A stretch of DNA of 64,000 nt from Dermanyssus gallinae (GCA_003439945.1 QVRM01002267.1:1-64000); one strand, 5' to 3'. Shown: positions 1 through 10,721, counted from the first letter of the stretch. Notes: a model not told the origin generated them from the sequence alone. Program-made: numbers and translations.

Positions 1-393
1 CTCACAGCGTTGCAATCATAGCCCCAGTTGCTTTATCGTAATAACTAGTGACCGGACCAATTAGGTATATGAAGGCCATACTAATTTCAGTCTATGTATC
101 TACTTCTAGGTTACCTACTACACGGCGACTGTCGAACAAGGCATCCCGGACCTCAAGGAATTTTTCCCAAACAACCGGTGCTGACACAGAGTGTCGTTGT
201 CCCTCAACCACCGTTACCGCTAAGCAACGTTCAGTCATCCGCAGAATTTAGCGCAATGCCCGCAGCTTACGGCCCGGCACACAGCAACAACAGCAACAAC
301 AACAACACAACAACGACCGAAACAACCGGTGCATGTCTTCAAGAAGTCGTTGTTCTTGCCTGAAGTCCTCCCCTCAACGGTTTTACAACTTGA

Positions 394-831
394 CACGCTA
401 TCGGAGAACATCTGAAAGGTCTCACCTTTATCCGAACGCTGCCAGTGAGCCTCAGCCTGCAGAAGACGGTCAAGGAGGTGTTGGAAAGTGTTGGACGCAT
501 TGTAGACGGCAACAACAACACGAAAACAACGAAAACAGCAACAACAATAGCAGCGGCAACACAACGCAACAACGCCAGCGTCTCGAAATCGGCTCATCTG
601 ACCCAAGCATTTGTTGCCGATCTTGTGAGTATCATCACCCGAAGCTCTCTCCTAGGCGAACGCTCTCTGCGTGACGAGATAAAGCGGTTCGATCAGGGTT
701 CATCAGCGAGCCCGTCTCAGCCATCTCCGCCTTGTTACGCGTTTGAGCCGCCACCTCCGTACACCGTACTTGGTCCCTGCGGACCGGACTGCTACCTCAA
801 CCGCGTATCGAGAGGACCGCTTAAAAGTTAG
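394..831 (+). CDS. putative terminal coding exon of an unrecognised low-complexity protein
   Basis: The frame is open from 394 to the stop at 829-831. The same frame is also open from about 94 to a stop at 361-363, with a second stop at 391-393. I do not recognise the protein. The first part is Pro/Gln rich and then Asn/Thr rich from a CAA/CAG tract. After the stops come a possible helix (KEVLESVGRIVDG), another Asn/Thr tract, a non-repetitive stretch (AFVADLVSIITRSSLLGERS) and a Pro-rich tail. The non-repetitive parts look protein-like, and a short intron or an indel could explain the two stops. It lies just upstream of glutamine synthetase on the same strand and could be the end of an upstream gene. 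Open CAA/GTT repeats are common in this window, so chance is a real alternative. Confidence 0.3.
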   Translation, partial: HAIGEHLKGLTFIRTLPVSLSLQKTVKEVLESVGRIVDGNNNTKTTKTATTIAAATQRNNASVSKSAHLTQAFVADLVSIITRSSLLGERSLRDEIKRFDQGSSASPSQPSPPCYAFEPPPPYTVLGPCGPDCYLNRVSRGPLKS

Positions 832-1004
832 TACTAACTAGCGTATAAAAACGTGTTTTTTTTTTATTAGATCTTAAACGTAATAAAGAATACAGGTAAC
901 ATGAATAATTTTACTTTTCTTTTGGGTCAGTCTGAAAGTTCTGTCGAATTCTGAAAACAAATTCAGAAACGTATGTGAGCATACTATGTCACTTCAGTCC
1001 AATC

Positions 1005-1054
<50 letters not shown>
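1005..1054. repeat. (TA)n microsatellite
   Basis: About 50 bases of near-pure TA with one phase slip, between the low-complexity exon and glutamine synthetase. Nothing else is seen in 832-1480. Confidence 0.95.
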
Positions 1055-1482
1055 CAATTTTACTTACAAAAACGCAATCAATGAGATTCTTAATTTCTCT
1101 CGCTAAACAGTAGGCCGTCCAACAAGATTCACGAAAAGAATGTTAAGTTGAGTCAAGTTTCTCCTTGCAGATAATCCTGAAGTAGCGGAACAGGAGATAT
1201 TTTGAAATAGTTGAAACTGAACACCCCCGCGTAGGTTATTTGTAGTCATCAAACGAATCGATTTTATCTAGTCGACTGTTTCAAAGTCAATACTCATCGG
1301 TATAACAAATCAAGCGGGTTGTATCGCTTCTGAAGGTCGTGAATGTGAGACGAAAAAGCTCAAAGCGTCATTGCCACGTCGACGTATTGGTACCGTTGGG
1401 CTCTGTCGTTGGGGGGGGTTCAGATCGACCCGTTCGAGGCCGAGCAGCTCGACGGACCGAGAGACGCTTGAAGGATGCTTCC

Positions 1483-1635
1483 GTCGCACGATGCAAGCAA
1501 ACTCTCGATTACTACCTCGGCCTACCACAAGCCAAGAGACCGCGTGCAGTGCACGTACGTCTGGATCGATGGTACCGGCGAGGGCCTACGCGGTAAGACG
1601 AAAACGCGTCTACGCTGAACCTCAGAAACCGGACG
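1483..1635 (+). CDS. glutamine synthetase, 5' coding exon (two apparent frameshifts)
   Basis: Encodes the N-terminal beta-grasp part of eukaryotic type II glutamine synthetase, which makes glutamine from glutamate, ammonia and ATP. The reading is LDYYLGLPQ, then DRVQCTYVWIDGTGEGLRGK, then YAEPQKPD, each in a different frame. One extra base is needed near 1543-1550 and another near 1605-1612. The exon ends at a good donor (G|GTAAG) in phase 1. The 5' boundary is uncertain: the first frame is open back to 1339 with a basic N-terminal stretch, so either a leader or a non-coding upstream part is possible. The family assignment is certain from the YVWIDGTGEG block. Whether the frameshifts are real or assembly errors cannot be decided here. 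Confidence 0.8.
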
Positions 1636-2591
1636 GTAAGCACGAAGAGCACGTAACATGCCGTGCCAATAATTACAGTGCTTTTTCGATGGCTAGGCAT
1701 TATAGACACAAAGACATATATAGATTGCAGATTTCGTGGGCGATTCTAATGTCGGGGCAGCTATGTCAAAGGTCAATTGGGCAATTAAGTCTGGTAACGT
1801 GACGGTCAGAAAGACTTCGACCATGAACGAAGGTTGCAGAGCAACATGATTCTTCTGACTTTAAGATAAGGACTTTAGTAGGTGGCAATACGGTGTACAT
1901 AGTTACCTCTCCAAAACAGTTCTTCCGTCGGTCCTCCCGCCTCCACACGGTCGCGTTTGGGTCGGCTGTTTTCCTATGTGTAGGATTCCAGCAAGCTATG
2001 ATCCACTATGAGGCACCGGGACAACACAATGGACTCGTAATATGAACTATTCTTAGAGACGGAGAAGTAAAGCAAAATTCAATATGCCATAACCGGAATT
2101 GACTGCTTAACTTTGGAATATATTCCACATTTAAACAAGCCTATGATGTTCGATGAGCATATCGTTTGCAATTGTGATGCAGCTAATTTTAATTTTAATT
2201 TTGCAATCTTTCGTTTTTTGTTGTGCCCGATATGTCTGTTTATATTCAAAGTTAAAACCCTGTATAGTACCAATAAAAAGTGAACGGTTGGCTGCCTCTA
2301 TCATTTTGTAACAGTACCACCATAGTATACCATACGTGTACCGTTAGCGCCTTATAGATTATGTCTGTTTTTTTCTATAATTGCGTTGCGTTCACTTTTC
2401 ACACCTATAATTCAAATAGTTATAAGACTTATAGCGTCGCTTAGAGACTTGATCAACGCCTATGTCACGTCCTCGGTACTTCATAAATCAATGATGTTTC
2501 GTTTTATATTTTTAAAATAATTTATTTATCAACAATAAATAGGATCACTATACTTAAGGATATAAGTCGTATTAATGCAATCGAACAGCAA

Positions 2592-2681
2592 TTATATATA
2601 TAATATATATATATGATATATATATATATAATATAATAATCCATTCGAACATCAGCAACTATATATATATATATATATATA
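2592..2681. repeat. (TA)n microsatellites, interrupted
   Basis: Two TA-rich runs in glutamine synthetase intron 1 ending 46 bases before exon 2. I see nothing else in this intron. Confidence 0.9.
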
Positions 2682-2727
2682 CACGTACGTAACGCTACTA
2701 CTGCCTGCACGTATCGAACTGGCGTAG

Positions 2728-3035
2728 ACCTCCCGGTTGGAACTTCGATGGGTCATCGACCGGCCAGTCAGAGGGGGCGAACTCCGACGTCTACCTGTAT
2801 CCGGTGGCGCTGTTCAAGGACCCGTTTCTTGGCGGGCCCAACAAGTTGGTGATGTGCGAAACGTACACCTGGGAGCGCCAACCGCACGAGACGAACCGAC
2901 GACGCGCCTGCAAGCAGGCCATGGACGCCTGCGCCGATCAGAGGCCGTGGTTCGGCATCGAGCAGGAGTACACGCTGTTGGACACCGACAACCATCCGTA
3001 CATGTGGCCGAAACAGGGTTTCCCCGGACCACAGG
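2728..3035 (+). CDS. glutamine synthetase, exon 2
   Basis: Follows an AG acceptor at 2726-2727. Codons read DLP, then after one missing base [17 protein letters not shown], continuing clean through [18 protein letters not shown], the catalytic-domain entry [14 protein letters not shown] and GFPGPQG. The glutamates of IEQEY match the metal/glutamate ligands of the family. It ends at a GTGAG donor in phase 1. Exon 1 also ends in phase 1, so the join gives [14 protein letters not shown], the canonical sequence apart from a 1-base deletion near 2734-2736. Apart from that, 300 bases of intact, conserved code argue for recent function. Confidence 0.93.
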
Positions 3036-3114
3036 GTGAGTTGCCTACCCGGTGGATCCTAAGTACCAGTGGAATAAGCGACATACAAATTCGTAATCAT
3101 CATAGCATCCTCGT

Positions 3115-3230
3115 AGTGGCGGTGGCTTAGGCGGCTAACGCACCGTTCGAAACGGGGCGTTGCCATGGCAAACCACGATTGGAAAACAAGCTCGCTAGTT
3201 CGAGCCCCGGCCGTGCTAGTTGTATTTGTT
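3115..3230 (+). mobile_element. tRNA-derived SINE-like repeat, family 1
   Basis: In glutamine synthetase intron 2. It has an A-box-like TGGCTTAGGCGG at 3122 and a B-box-like AGTTCGAGCCCC near 3198, with wider spacing than in a real tRNA. A related block (GCGCCTAACGC..GTTCGAAAC) occurs at 62845-62886. The extent is approximate. Confidence 0.5.
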
Positions 3231-3913
3231 GAACGTGGTTGTCATTGCCGCCCTGCTGCTGCTACATACCTCTGCTGGAAAAGCCTATATAAATCCTGAC
3301 GATAGAAGGCATTTAGACGATAACGTGCCACAGGCAACTTAGCCCATTACGAGCGTCTAAAATGTGGTTGTCAGAGCGTTCAAAACAAAACAAAAAAATC
3401 TTCACAACAGACCTATATAAACCTCTGTCCATTGCGGGCTTGGAATTACCAAACACATCGAGGGCCAGACGATATGCGTTATAGTTTTTCTCGATGAGCA
3501 TCGCTCAATAATTTTTTTATCAACAACATGAATCAAGCCGGCGACACGCACGTCGATTACAACCATAACTAGCCCCTCCCCCCCCCCCCGACCACGCCTC
3601 TACCTATCAGAAAAGTAACCATCTTATGAATGTTGGCAGAACGCTAGATTTGTTCTCGCAATAATTGGCTAAAGGTGATGAGGTTCCGTTGTAACATTCG
3701 TAATATTAGCAGTAAAGTAATCTCTAGGGCAATCTAGCAGATGGAAACAGTGTTAATCACGGTGTTTAACTTGAATTTAGTCAATTTAATAAAATAAAGT
3801 ATCCTAATAAAATTAAATTAGAATAGTTATCTAAGAAGAAGTTACGCACACTATATTATATATATTTTTTTTTCAATTCATTTTTGCGACTATTTTGTTT
3901 ATGCCTTTGTAAG

Positions 3914-4053
3914 GTCCCTACTATTGTGGTGTCGGCTGTAATCGAGTATACGGGCGAGATCTCGTTGAATCGCACTACAGGGCCTGCCTCTACGCAGGTG
4001 TCAACGTCGCGGGAACAAATGCCGAAGTCATGCCTGCCCAATGGGAATACCAG
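3914..4053 (+). CDS. glutamine synthetase, exon 3
   Basis: Acceptor AAG at 3911-3913 and donor CAG|GTATT. The exon completes the split glycine codon from exon 2 and reads [25 protein letters not shown], then [15 protein letters not shown]. The last block carries conserved glutamates that bind metal and substrate. There are no stops or frameshifts, and the exon ends in phase 0. The next intron (4054-10117) is about 6 kb and is full of retroelements. Confidence 0.95.
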
Positions 4054-4436
4054 GTATTAAAACTCTTGTAGTGAAATATAGCGGCCCTAATTATATTTCA
4101 CTAACCTTAACTTCTATATAGGTATAGTGTATGCACTGGCTACAAAACCCAGATAAGTGCATATATATAGTGGTGTATCGATACGATTTGTTTTGAGCTC
4201 TAAAATCGAACTCAGTGTGGAGAATACAATAAGCAACGACATATTGGGCAGCTATATCGTGTTTTTAAACCACCTATATATTTTAATTGACTACCTACAT
4301 ACCTACTATATACTTTGATAGATGCTTCAATTCCACTGAATCGAAAAGACAGCAATTAATCTGTCTGATGCTAGTCTTCCATCTAACTACCACAAATATA
4401 TATCTTAGACCGACACTACTATTGTACATACAACCG

Positions 4437-4621
4437 AGAAAGACTGGCTTAGTGGCAAAGCCTCTGCCTTGCATTCGGGAGGACTGGGTTCGAGACCCAG
4501 ACCGGCCACTCTTAATTGATTTGCATGGTTTCCAATTTAGACAAGGTAAATGCCGGAGTGGATTACAAATTAGCCATGACATGAAAAAACGTACACGGGC
4601 AATAAGCCTTTCGGAAAATCA

Positions 4622-4633
<12 letters not shown>
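4437..4633 (+). mobile_element. tRNA-derived SINE, family 2, with A-rich tail
   Basis: Clear RNA polymerase III promoter boxes: TGGCTTAGTGGC at 4445-4456 and GGTTCGAGACC at 4487-4497, followed by a tRNA-unrelated body of about 130 bases and an A-run at 4624-4634 that passes directly into (TA)n. The acceptor-stem halves do not pair well, so this is a SINE head and not a functional tRNA gene. It sits just upstream of LINE A, in the same orientation. Confidence 0.65.

Positions 4634-4668
<35 letters not shown>
4634..4668. repeat. (TA)n at the 5' edge of LINE A
   Basis: Joins the A-run of the family-2 SINE to the first unique bases of LINE A. Confidence 0.95.
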
Positions 4669-4671
<3 letters not shown>

Positions 4672-4888
4672 GTGCATTTTTAACTTCTACTTTCGACGCT
4701 ATTTTGCATAAATACAGTACGTGACGAGATATGACATAGTGCTCCCTGGGTAGAGACAAACAGAATGATGACCGCTTTATTTTAGCGATTTTAACAACAA
4801 CATCTGCGTAAAATCGCGCTATCGTTCACGTACGAAACTTTTAAAGAAATCTTACCACCGCTGTGGGCCAAGACAACGATGGCATCAC

Positions 4889-5251
4889 GTGACGGCAGCA
4901 AACACCGCCGGAAGACTCAGCTGCCAGACTTGCGGGCGAGCATGCAAATCTGGCGCGGGCCTCGCGAGCCACATTAGATTGACTCACAATCAACGAGAAG
5001 TTCGTGCCACCTCCCCAAATCCTAACCGATCACAGACTAATGCTTTGATTTTAAGTTCCACACAAAAAAACACTGCTGCTTCTAATAATCGTATTAACCA
5101 CCCTAGTACTTCACGCGTCTCCCAGCCAAATTATAGATGTCCATCTGGTACTTGCTTAAAAGCTTTCAATTCTAAATCAGGTCTTAATTTACACCGTAGT
5201 CATGCCCACCCGGACGAATATAGTGAGAACATTTTAGCACCCCGCCTCTAA
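4889..5251 (+). pseudogene. LINE A N-terminal zinc-finger segment
   Basis: The open frame carries two fingers: CQTCGRACKSG..LASHIRLTH and CPSGTCLKAFNSK..LHRSHAH. Paired N-terminal C2H2 fingers are typical of R2-group elements, where they help bind target DNA. The frame stops at 5249-5251, while the homologous reading continues in another frame after a C-run near 5240 (ASKKARWNPQ), so a single-base indel probably splits one ORF. Confidence 0.8.
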
Positions 5252-6079
5252 AAAGGCCAGATGGAACCCACAAGACCGTGAACTTTTAGCAACATTAGAA
5301 GCAGATTTTATATTAGATAATAATAATAACGAAACACCTAGAGAAATTGACCACCTTTTAGCTACTAATTTTAACCCACGCACATCTGGGGCGATTAGAA
5401 GCCAACGTAATTCTCAGGCGCATAAGGATCTGGTAGAGGACCTCCGTGAAAAGAGGTCTCACCTGGATTCCAACCCTGACGGATCTGAGCTTCCTGGGCC
5501 TAGTCGGCCGCGATACTCTGAATCAGATGGCCCCTATAATCCATCCCAAAAAGATATTATTATATCTAAAATACAAGCCCTCACAAACACATTTCCCAAA
5601 CGCAACATAATTTCAACAGACCTTACTCATCTGTCAAATATAATTTGCTCAGGTGAGGACCACACTATTGCCTTAAACGGCTTTCTGACAAACATTTTAC
5701 ACACACTGTCCGATATCATGCCTTTAGAGAAACACTTTCCACTGAAGCGCGAGTATCTAAAAGGCAACAACGACGTCAAGACTACGCAACAACTCAAAAA
5801 CTTTTTAGCCAAGACAGATCCAAATGCGCTCATGAGGTGCTGGAGGGCAAACACACCATACGCAACATGCAGGCCACCGAAGTTGTAGAACACTGGGCCA
5901 ACACGATGACACAACCACCCCCTGAACCACTCCCTTGGCCCGTATACACTCCCAACTCTCTTCGAGGTTTCCTTCCCTAACTCCCTAAAGGAAACCCGTG
6001 TACCTCTCCGCGGACCTTCTAAAGCACTTTCGTCCCTCCGTAAACTCTCGTTAGAAGTAGTCTGTTTTTAACATACTAA

Positions 6080-7046
6080 TAATTCGCGATATTGCCACAG
6101 CCCATGAAACTGCTCGCTTAGCGTTCATCCCTAAAATTAACAATGCCACATCCCCAAGCGATCTGCGACCCCTATCTATTAGCTCATACTTACAACAAAC
6201 GCTTAACAAAATTATCTCTAGACGCCTCCGGAACTCTATTAAGCTTCTTCCAATCCAGCGAACCTTTCTCTTCTATAATGGTACTTTCGAGAATCTTGCG
6301 GTTCTGGATGGCACCCTTAACGATGCCAAGTCTGCAGGACGTGAGCTCAGACTCGCTTCAATCGACCTGGGTAAGGCGTTCGACATGGTGAGCCATGACT
6401 CCGCCGTGTGGTCACTCCGGACTTGCGAATACCCGGAGGTATTCAATAATTATATATAACGCTTGTACCTCTCATCTAAAACTCTCAAATAATTTGGACA
6501 AAAATGTCGCACATTTCGGCCAACTAGACAGGGAGATCATCTGAACCCTTTTATTTAATCTAGTTCTCGACGACATTCTTTCAAAATTAGACAAATCTAA
6601 TATCGGGTACCAACTTACTGATGACTTCCGCCTTATGGGCTTAGCCTTTTCGGATGATATTATCCTCCTAGCCTCCACGAAATTTACTCTCCAACGGCCC
6701 TTAATATTGCGGACTCCCTTTTGAAATCCCGAGGCCTTGAAATAAATACTAATAAAAGCTTTACTATCTTCTACCTGTTTAATAGAAAGAAAGGTAAAGG
6801 TTTTAGTAATACCGTACCAGAATTTAACGTTGGAGATCGGCAATTGCCAGCTAAAGGTATGAGCGATCGATGGAAATATTTGGTAGTCGACTTTGACAGC
6901 AATGGCAGAGTTGACTCCACCAAGGATATACTCCTTAATTTACTCAACACGCTACTAGCTCCCCTTAATTCCCACCAAAGACTCATATTTTTGAAAGACT
7001 TTCTCATTCCCCGCCTCCTATATAAACTGGTGTCCGGTCCCTGACC
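6080..7046 (+). pseudogene. LINE A reverse transcriptase domain, frameshifted
   Basis: RT motifs occur in order but in changing frames: AFIPKINN and DLRPLSIS near 6120-6185, LASIDLGKAFDMV near 6355-6390, RQGDHL near 6520-6545, AFSDDIILLAS near 6645-6675 and GLEINTNKS near 6735-6765. The last 108 codons (6721-7044) are open and form the thumb side (LIFLKDFLIPRLLYKL). The role is target-primed reverse transcription of the element RNA; this copy is broken. Confidence 0.8.
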
Positions 7047-7532
7047 ATCTCACGCACTCCTTAGCGACCTAGATAAAGAGATCAGAAAGGTTGTTAAGTC
7101 GAAATGACTTAAGCTCGAAATCTCGCTGCCGAACGCCTACCTGTACACGCACACAGCACACGGCGTTCTGGACATCCTTTGCCCCCAAACATTTATCCCC
7201 AAACTCCGCCTCTCCCGTCTGACAGCATTAAAACACTCCACGCACCCTGGGATCCAATGGGTGCCAACCACCGAGCACTTCAAAAAAGACCTTGCGAAAA
7301 CAAGACTTCTTTGCGACCGCTTGGAAACCTTCATTGAGACCGCTACAAAAAAGACCGATTACTAGTCTTAACAACTACACAACACGTTCGATGGGGCACA
7401 TTAAAAAAAAAGCACACGAAACGCCCTTTGTACATTACTGTATTGAGGGTATGCCCTACCTATCTGGTAAGAAGTATTTAACCCTACTAAAGCTCAGGAT
7501 CAAGCACTACCAACGCGTGCCAGATTGGCCAG

Positions 7533-8021
7533 ATGTGCGATACTACACACAAACAAACTATAAAGAGACATGACGACGTCTGGGATCGCGCGGTGCGTCT
7601 TCTCCGCGAGAGCAGTCATGAGGTGGTTCGTGAGCGAGTATTCCGTCGACCGGGCGCACCGGGTCTAAAGCCCGACCTCGTAATAACAACACCTACCGAG
7701 GTCTGGGTTTTAGATGCCAAGGTTTGCGGCCCGAACAGGGACCTCGCAAAAGCGCGGCAGGACAAGATCACTAAATATGATGTCGAGTTCCTAAGAGCGG
7801 CGCTCCCCGATCCGCAAGAACCTCGCAGATTCGGATCCATCATTATCTCTATGAGTGGTGTATGGGACTCCGAATCTGCGAGTACGCTCTTGGGGCTCGG
7901 CGTCACGAAGAGGAATCTTATGGATCTTACCGTCTTAACGTTGCAAGGAACCTTGAGGATATACCGCTTGCACCGGGTCCATAAGAGTGGGGGCTACCAT
8001 CAAGCAAGGACACGGACCTGA
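7533..8021 (+). pseudogene. LINE A C-terminal restriction-like endonuclease domain
   Basis: A 162-codon open segment with the PD-(D/E)xK core: KPDLVI at about residue 46 and VWVLDAKV about 12 residues later, as in R2/R4/NeSL-type elements that nick a chosen target strand. It is the best-preserved part of the element. The cysteine-histidine knuckle usually found before this domain is not visible, perhaps lost to a frameshift near 7360-7550. Confidence 0.8.
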
Positions 8022-8065
8022 TTCTTAACCTCACGTGACACATTTTTACCACCATTTTTATTAAT

Positions 8066-8126
8066 GCGAGCACTGCCGAGTGTGCAAGCATATTGTAAAT
8101 GAATAATAAATCATCACAATATTTTA
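8066..8126 (+). repeat. LINE A 3' terminal sequence (hairpin plus AATAAATCA end)
   Basis: The 3' end shows GCGAGCACTGCCGAGTGTGC, which can fold with GCAC/GTGC arms, then TTGTAAATGAATAATAAATC and a short AT end. A nearly identical block stands alone at 56324-56383. The AATAAA may act as polyadenylation signal. Confidence 0.7.
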
Positions 8127-8161
8127 TATATATATATAATGGATATATATATATATATATA

Positions 8162-8231
<70 letters not shown>
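8124..8231. repeat. (TA)n shared by the 3' ends of LINE A and LINE B
   Basis: About 108 bases of TA with one GG interruption near 8141. LINE A (+) ends on its left and LINE B (-) ends on its right. Confidence 0.95.
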
Positions 8232-8233
<2 letters not shown>

Positions 8234-8303
8234 CATTTATTTATGTGTATAAGATATACAATTGTGATGTAAGAACATGTGCACAGCCCGCGTGGGGCAT
8301 AAC

Positions 8304-8696
8304 TCAAAGCATTAGGTCCAGGCTAGGGCTGGTCCACCTAGCCAGGGTACCTCTAATCGAGGCGACATTCCCTCTTTGAACATCTAATGACAGACGTTGC
8401 AGTAAGTATTCGCCCGCCCTCTTGTCTCCTGTAGCGAGTACCAATCTTTTTCCGACATCATGAAGCAGTTTCTTCGTGAGCAGCCCAGCCCCCCCCCCCA
8501 AGGTCTCAAACGCAAGGGGTGAGAACAAGTGTGGGTAAGAGACGCCTGAATACTTTCTGCACTTGGCTGCTTCCGCTAGGGCTACCGCGTGTCCGGGGCG
8601 AACTGCGCCCGCACCGACCATTAAAGGGGCTAAAGAGTCGGTTACGGTTGCATCCCACACCAGCATTTGGCCCTGCTCAAAGGGAGTCAGGGTCAT
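8304..8696 (-). pseudogene. LINE B C-terminal domain
   Basis: A 130-codon segment: MTLTPFEQGQMLVWDATVTD, then SRKYS-like CRKYSGVSYPHLFSPLAFET, and a tail QRLSLDVQRGNVASIRGTLA. The same tail occurs in fragments at 19.6 and 54.0 kb. The proline-aspartate half of the RLE motif (RPDG) lies just upstream in the same frame, past the shift at the C-run. Confidence 0.7.
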
Positions 8697-8700
8697 GCCA

Positions 8701-8919
8701 TCAGGTCTCTTTCCATCGTCTCGAACTAAACCAGGGGGGCTCCAAGATGCATGGGTACCCTGCCGATCGCAGCGCTCTGCTAAACGTTTTGTTCAAGGCC
8801 CAGTGGCGTGCAATTCTGCCTGAACTCTGTGGACAGGAAAGCCCATGGTGGCCTAGGGAGTCGACCTCGTCACCGCATTTGCAGTGGTGTGGAGAGACTA
8901 GCTCTGCTCCTAACCTCAA
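8701..8919 (-). pseudogene. LINE B zinc-knuckle segment
   Basis: Contains HCKCGDEVDSLGHHGLSC, a Cys-His knuckle placed before the endonuclease as in RLE-type elements, then RIARHWALNKTFSRALRSAG. The reading runs off frame at the C-run near 8737. Confidence 0.7.
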
Positions 8920-9983
8920 CCCGACAAGTATTCGTGTAGACTCATCGTCTCGGAGGGTACCCAGCTGAGGGCTCGGGAGGGCGTGCAGCCATGCACCTGC
9001 ACCGGGCGAGGAGACTGCATGTAGCCTCGCTAGCGGCCGTGGTTGTTCGTTCCCATAGGCCGCTTAAACGACCGTCATTTGCCAGCTCTGACCACGCGCG
9101 CTGAAGAGAAGGAGTCTCTGGTTGAGACCCGCAGAATGCAATGGCGTCGTCCTGGGTCTGTTCAAGTGTGGCCTGGAAGTTCGCAACCGCCTGGGGGTCC
9201 AGAATAGACTCAACGCCACTAGTCGCCGAATGCAGGGAGGCGATGTGTGCTGCGACTGAAAGCGATTTTGCTTCAGGCAAGCCCAGTCCACCCTTGGCTA
9301 CGGGTAAGAAGGCCTGAACTAGGGAATCGTCTTGCAACTTCAAGTTGAGTATAGATTCCAGCGCAAAACCCATCTTCGAGTTAATTTCCTCCAAAAGATC
9401 CGGGAAGGCTGAAGTATTGACTCCCCTGAACAGGTAGTTCAGCCTCGACGCGGAGAAGCATGAACGCAGAAGGTACAGCCCCCGGTGAGCACCCAGCTGG
9501 GGAGGACGGTTGAGACCAATCTCGAGTTTTTCTCTCCCGCGTTCGATAGTCGGTCCAAGTTGGCGAGAAAACAGGGGTACGCCAAGTAGATCCAGGTAAT
9601 CGTCTGTTACGCGGCAGCCTGGAAGTAGATTATGAATCCCTACAGCCGAAGTGAGCAGTGCCGAGGGCAAAACCAAGTGCGATGAATTACCGTAAGCCAA
9701 TTTTACCTGATGATAAATGGAAGGGGTCTCATCTCCGACCACCTTTAACAAGTGATCCCTCCTGACGGTGTTAAACGCGTTTTTAAAGTCAAGCTTGACT
9801 AGCACAGATGGATCGAGTCGAGAATCAATAAAAGCCCTTGTAGCGTGTATCATTGTTTCAGCACCCCCCTTGGTGGAGAAACCCAACTGGTGAGGCCCAA
9901 CCGCTAGGCTAATAACATGTTTAGAGTCCCTCACTGCCAATTTTGCCGCGATCCTGCGTAGTACCGATGCACAAGCAATAGGT

Positions 9984-10006
9984 CTATATATATATATATA
10001 TATATT
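9984..10006. repeat. (TA)n at the truncated 5' end of LINE B
   Basis: About 22 bases of TA directly next to the first RT codons of LINE B (minus strand). Confidence 0.95.
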
Positions 10007-10117
10007 AGGAGAGAAAAAGAGAAATATAGGAGCTAGAAAAATCAGCCTATCTAATGCTATTTGCCTGGGCAAGAATTTTGCTTATGATGCTCCTAAAGTG
10101 CGTTGCACGTTTCACAG

Positions 10118-10305
10118 GTGGGACCGTGTGAAGGTGTATCCATTGGTGACGAGCTCTGGATGTCCCGGTATATCCTACAGCGCTGCGCGGAAGACTTTGG
10201 TATCGTAGTAACGTTCGATCCCAAACCGGTCGTCGGCGATTGGAACGGAGCCGGTTGCCACACCAACTTCTCTACCGAGACAATGCGTCAACCTAACGGA
10301 ATTAA
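10118..10305 (+). CDS. glutamine synthetase, exon 4
   Basis: Acceptor TTCACAG before 10118 and donor GTGAG at 10306. Reads [33 protein letters not shown] and [18 protein letters not shown]. The [11 protein letters not shown] block contains the conserved active-site histidine and nucleotide-binding residues. It ends in phase 2 inside a lysine codon that exon 5 completes. It is fully intact and joins exon 3 without gap or overlap relative to family sequence. Confidence 0.95.
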
Positions 10306-10721
10306 GTGAGATTGCTGTACAACAAGTCATATTGCATATCTTGTTTATATTACAACCCGTCTATACACATCGTAACTCAACACTTGCGCTTAAACAGTGC
10401 TGCTGATATATGTATGTCGCATCAGCGCTTGATCAAGTTATTTGTCTTATTCTGAAAAAGTTTTGACTGAGTTAAAGATATGATTGGATCAAAACAGCCA
10501 ACCCACATGCTTATGAAGAGTATGCTTTTGTAGGATGCAGAACCGTAAACGTAATGTGCTGCTGTGTCCTGTAGATGCTGTACTAAGCAATTATTGATTT
10601 AAGGGCATACAAGCGATAGTGTGTAACCCTAGTTCATGACACTTGTAGGTCTTCTCGAGGGCGAAGTAATGGGACTAGTAAGGCAGTTATGCCCTAACGG
10701 AAAGCAGGCAGCGCGCCTGGT

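Larger units (their letters stand above)
4669..8126 (+). mobile_element. LINE A: R2-like non-LTR retrotransposon with restriction-like endonuclease, degenerate
   Basis: Order of parts: two C2H2 fingers (4889-5251); a linker that may be Myb-like (ARWNPQDRELLATLEADF) in a shifted frame; the R2-type pre-RT block RRQDYATTQ (about 5790); RT fingers with ETARLAFIPK, SDLRPLSISSYL and IDLGKAFDMVS (6110-6385); palm with the FSDD catalytic box (about 6650); thumb (6720-7300); and a PD-(D/E)xK-type endonuclease (7533-8021). Several frameshifts and stops separate them, so it cannot act on its own as sequenced. The 3' UTR ends with a small hairpin (GCAC..GTGC) and AATAAATCATCAC. (TA)n lies directly on both sides (4634-4668 and 8124-8231). 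It sits inside a glutamine synthetase intron, not in rDNA, the usual target of R2. Confidence 0.85.
8232..9983 (-). mobile_element. LINE B: non-LTR retroelement with RLE-like C-terminus, internally deleted
   Basis: Minus strand. Starts RPIACASVLRRIAAKLAVRD and HQLGFSTKGGAETMIHATRA, then VLVKLDFKNAFNTVRRDHLL (RT fingers/palm A). The text then jumps from SSHLVLPSALL to LLPGCRVTDDYLDLLGVPL, so the segment with the catalytic YxDD box is gone. After that come the thumb, GAWLHALPSPQLGTL, a knuckle (CKCGDEVDSLGHHGLSC) and RPDG..LVWDATVTD, an RLE-like core. Two single-base shifts break the tail (near 9005 and in a C-run near 8737). Both ends abut (TA)n: 9984-10006 at its truncated 5' end and 8124-8231 at its 3' end, the latter shared tail to tail with LINE A. 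Confidence 0.75.

Noticed and set aside
4441..4516. A tRNA gene on the + strand
   Set aside because: The A and B boxes are good but the acceptor arms do not pair and an A-tailed body follows, so it is a tRNA-derived SINE.
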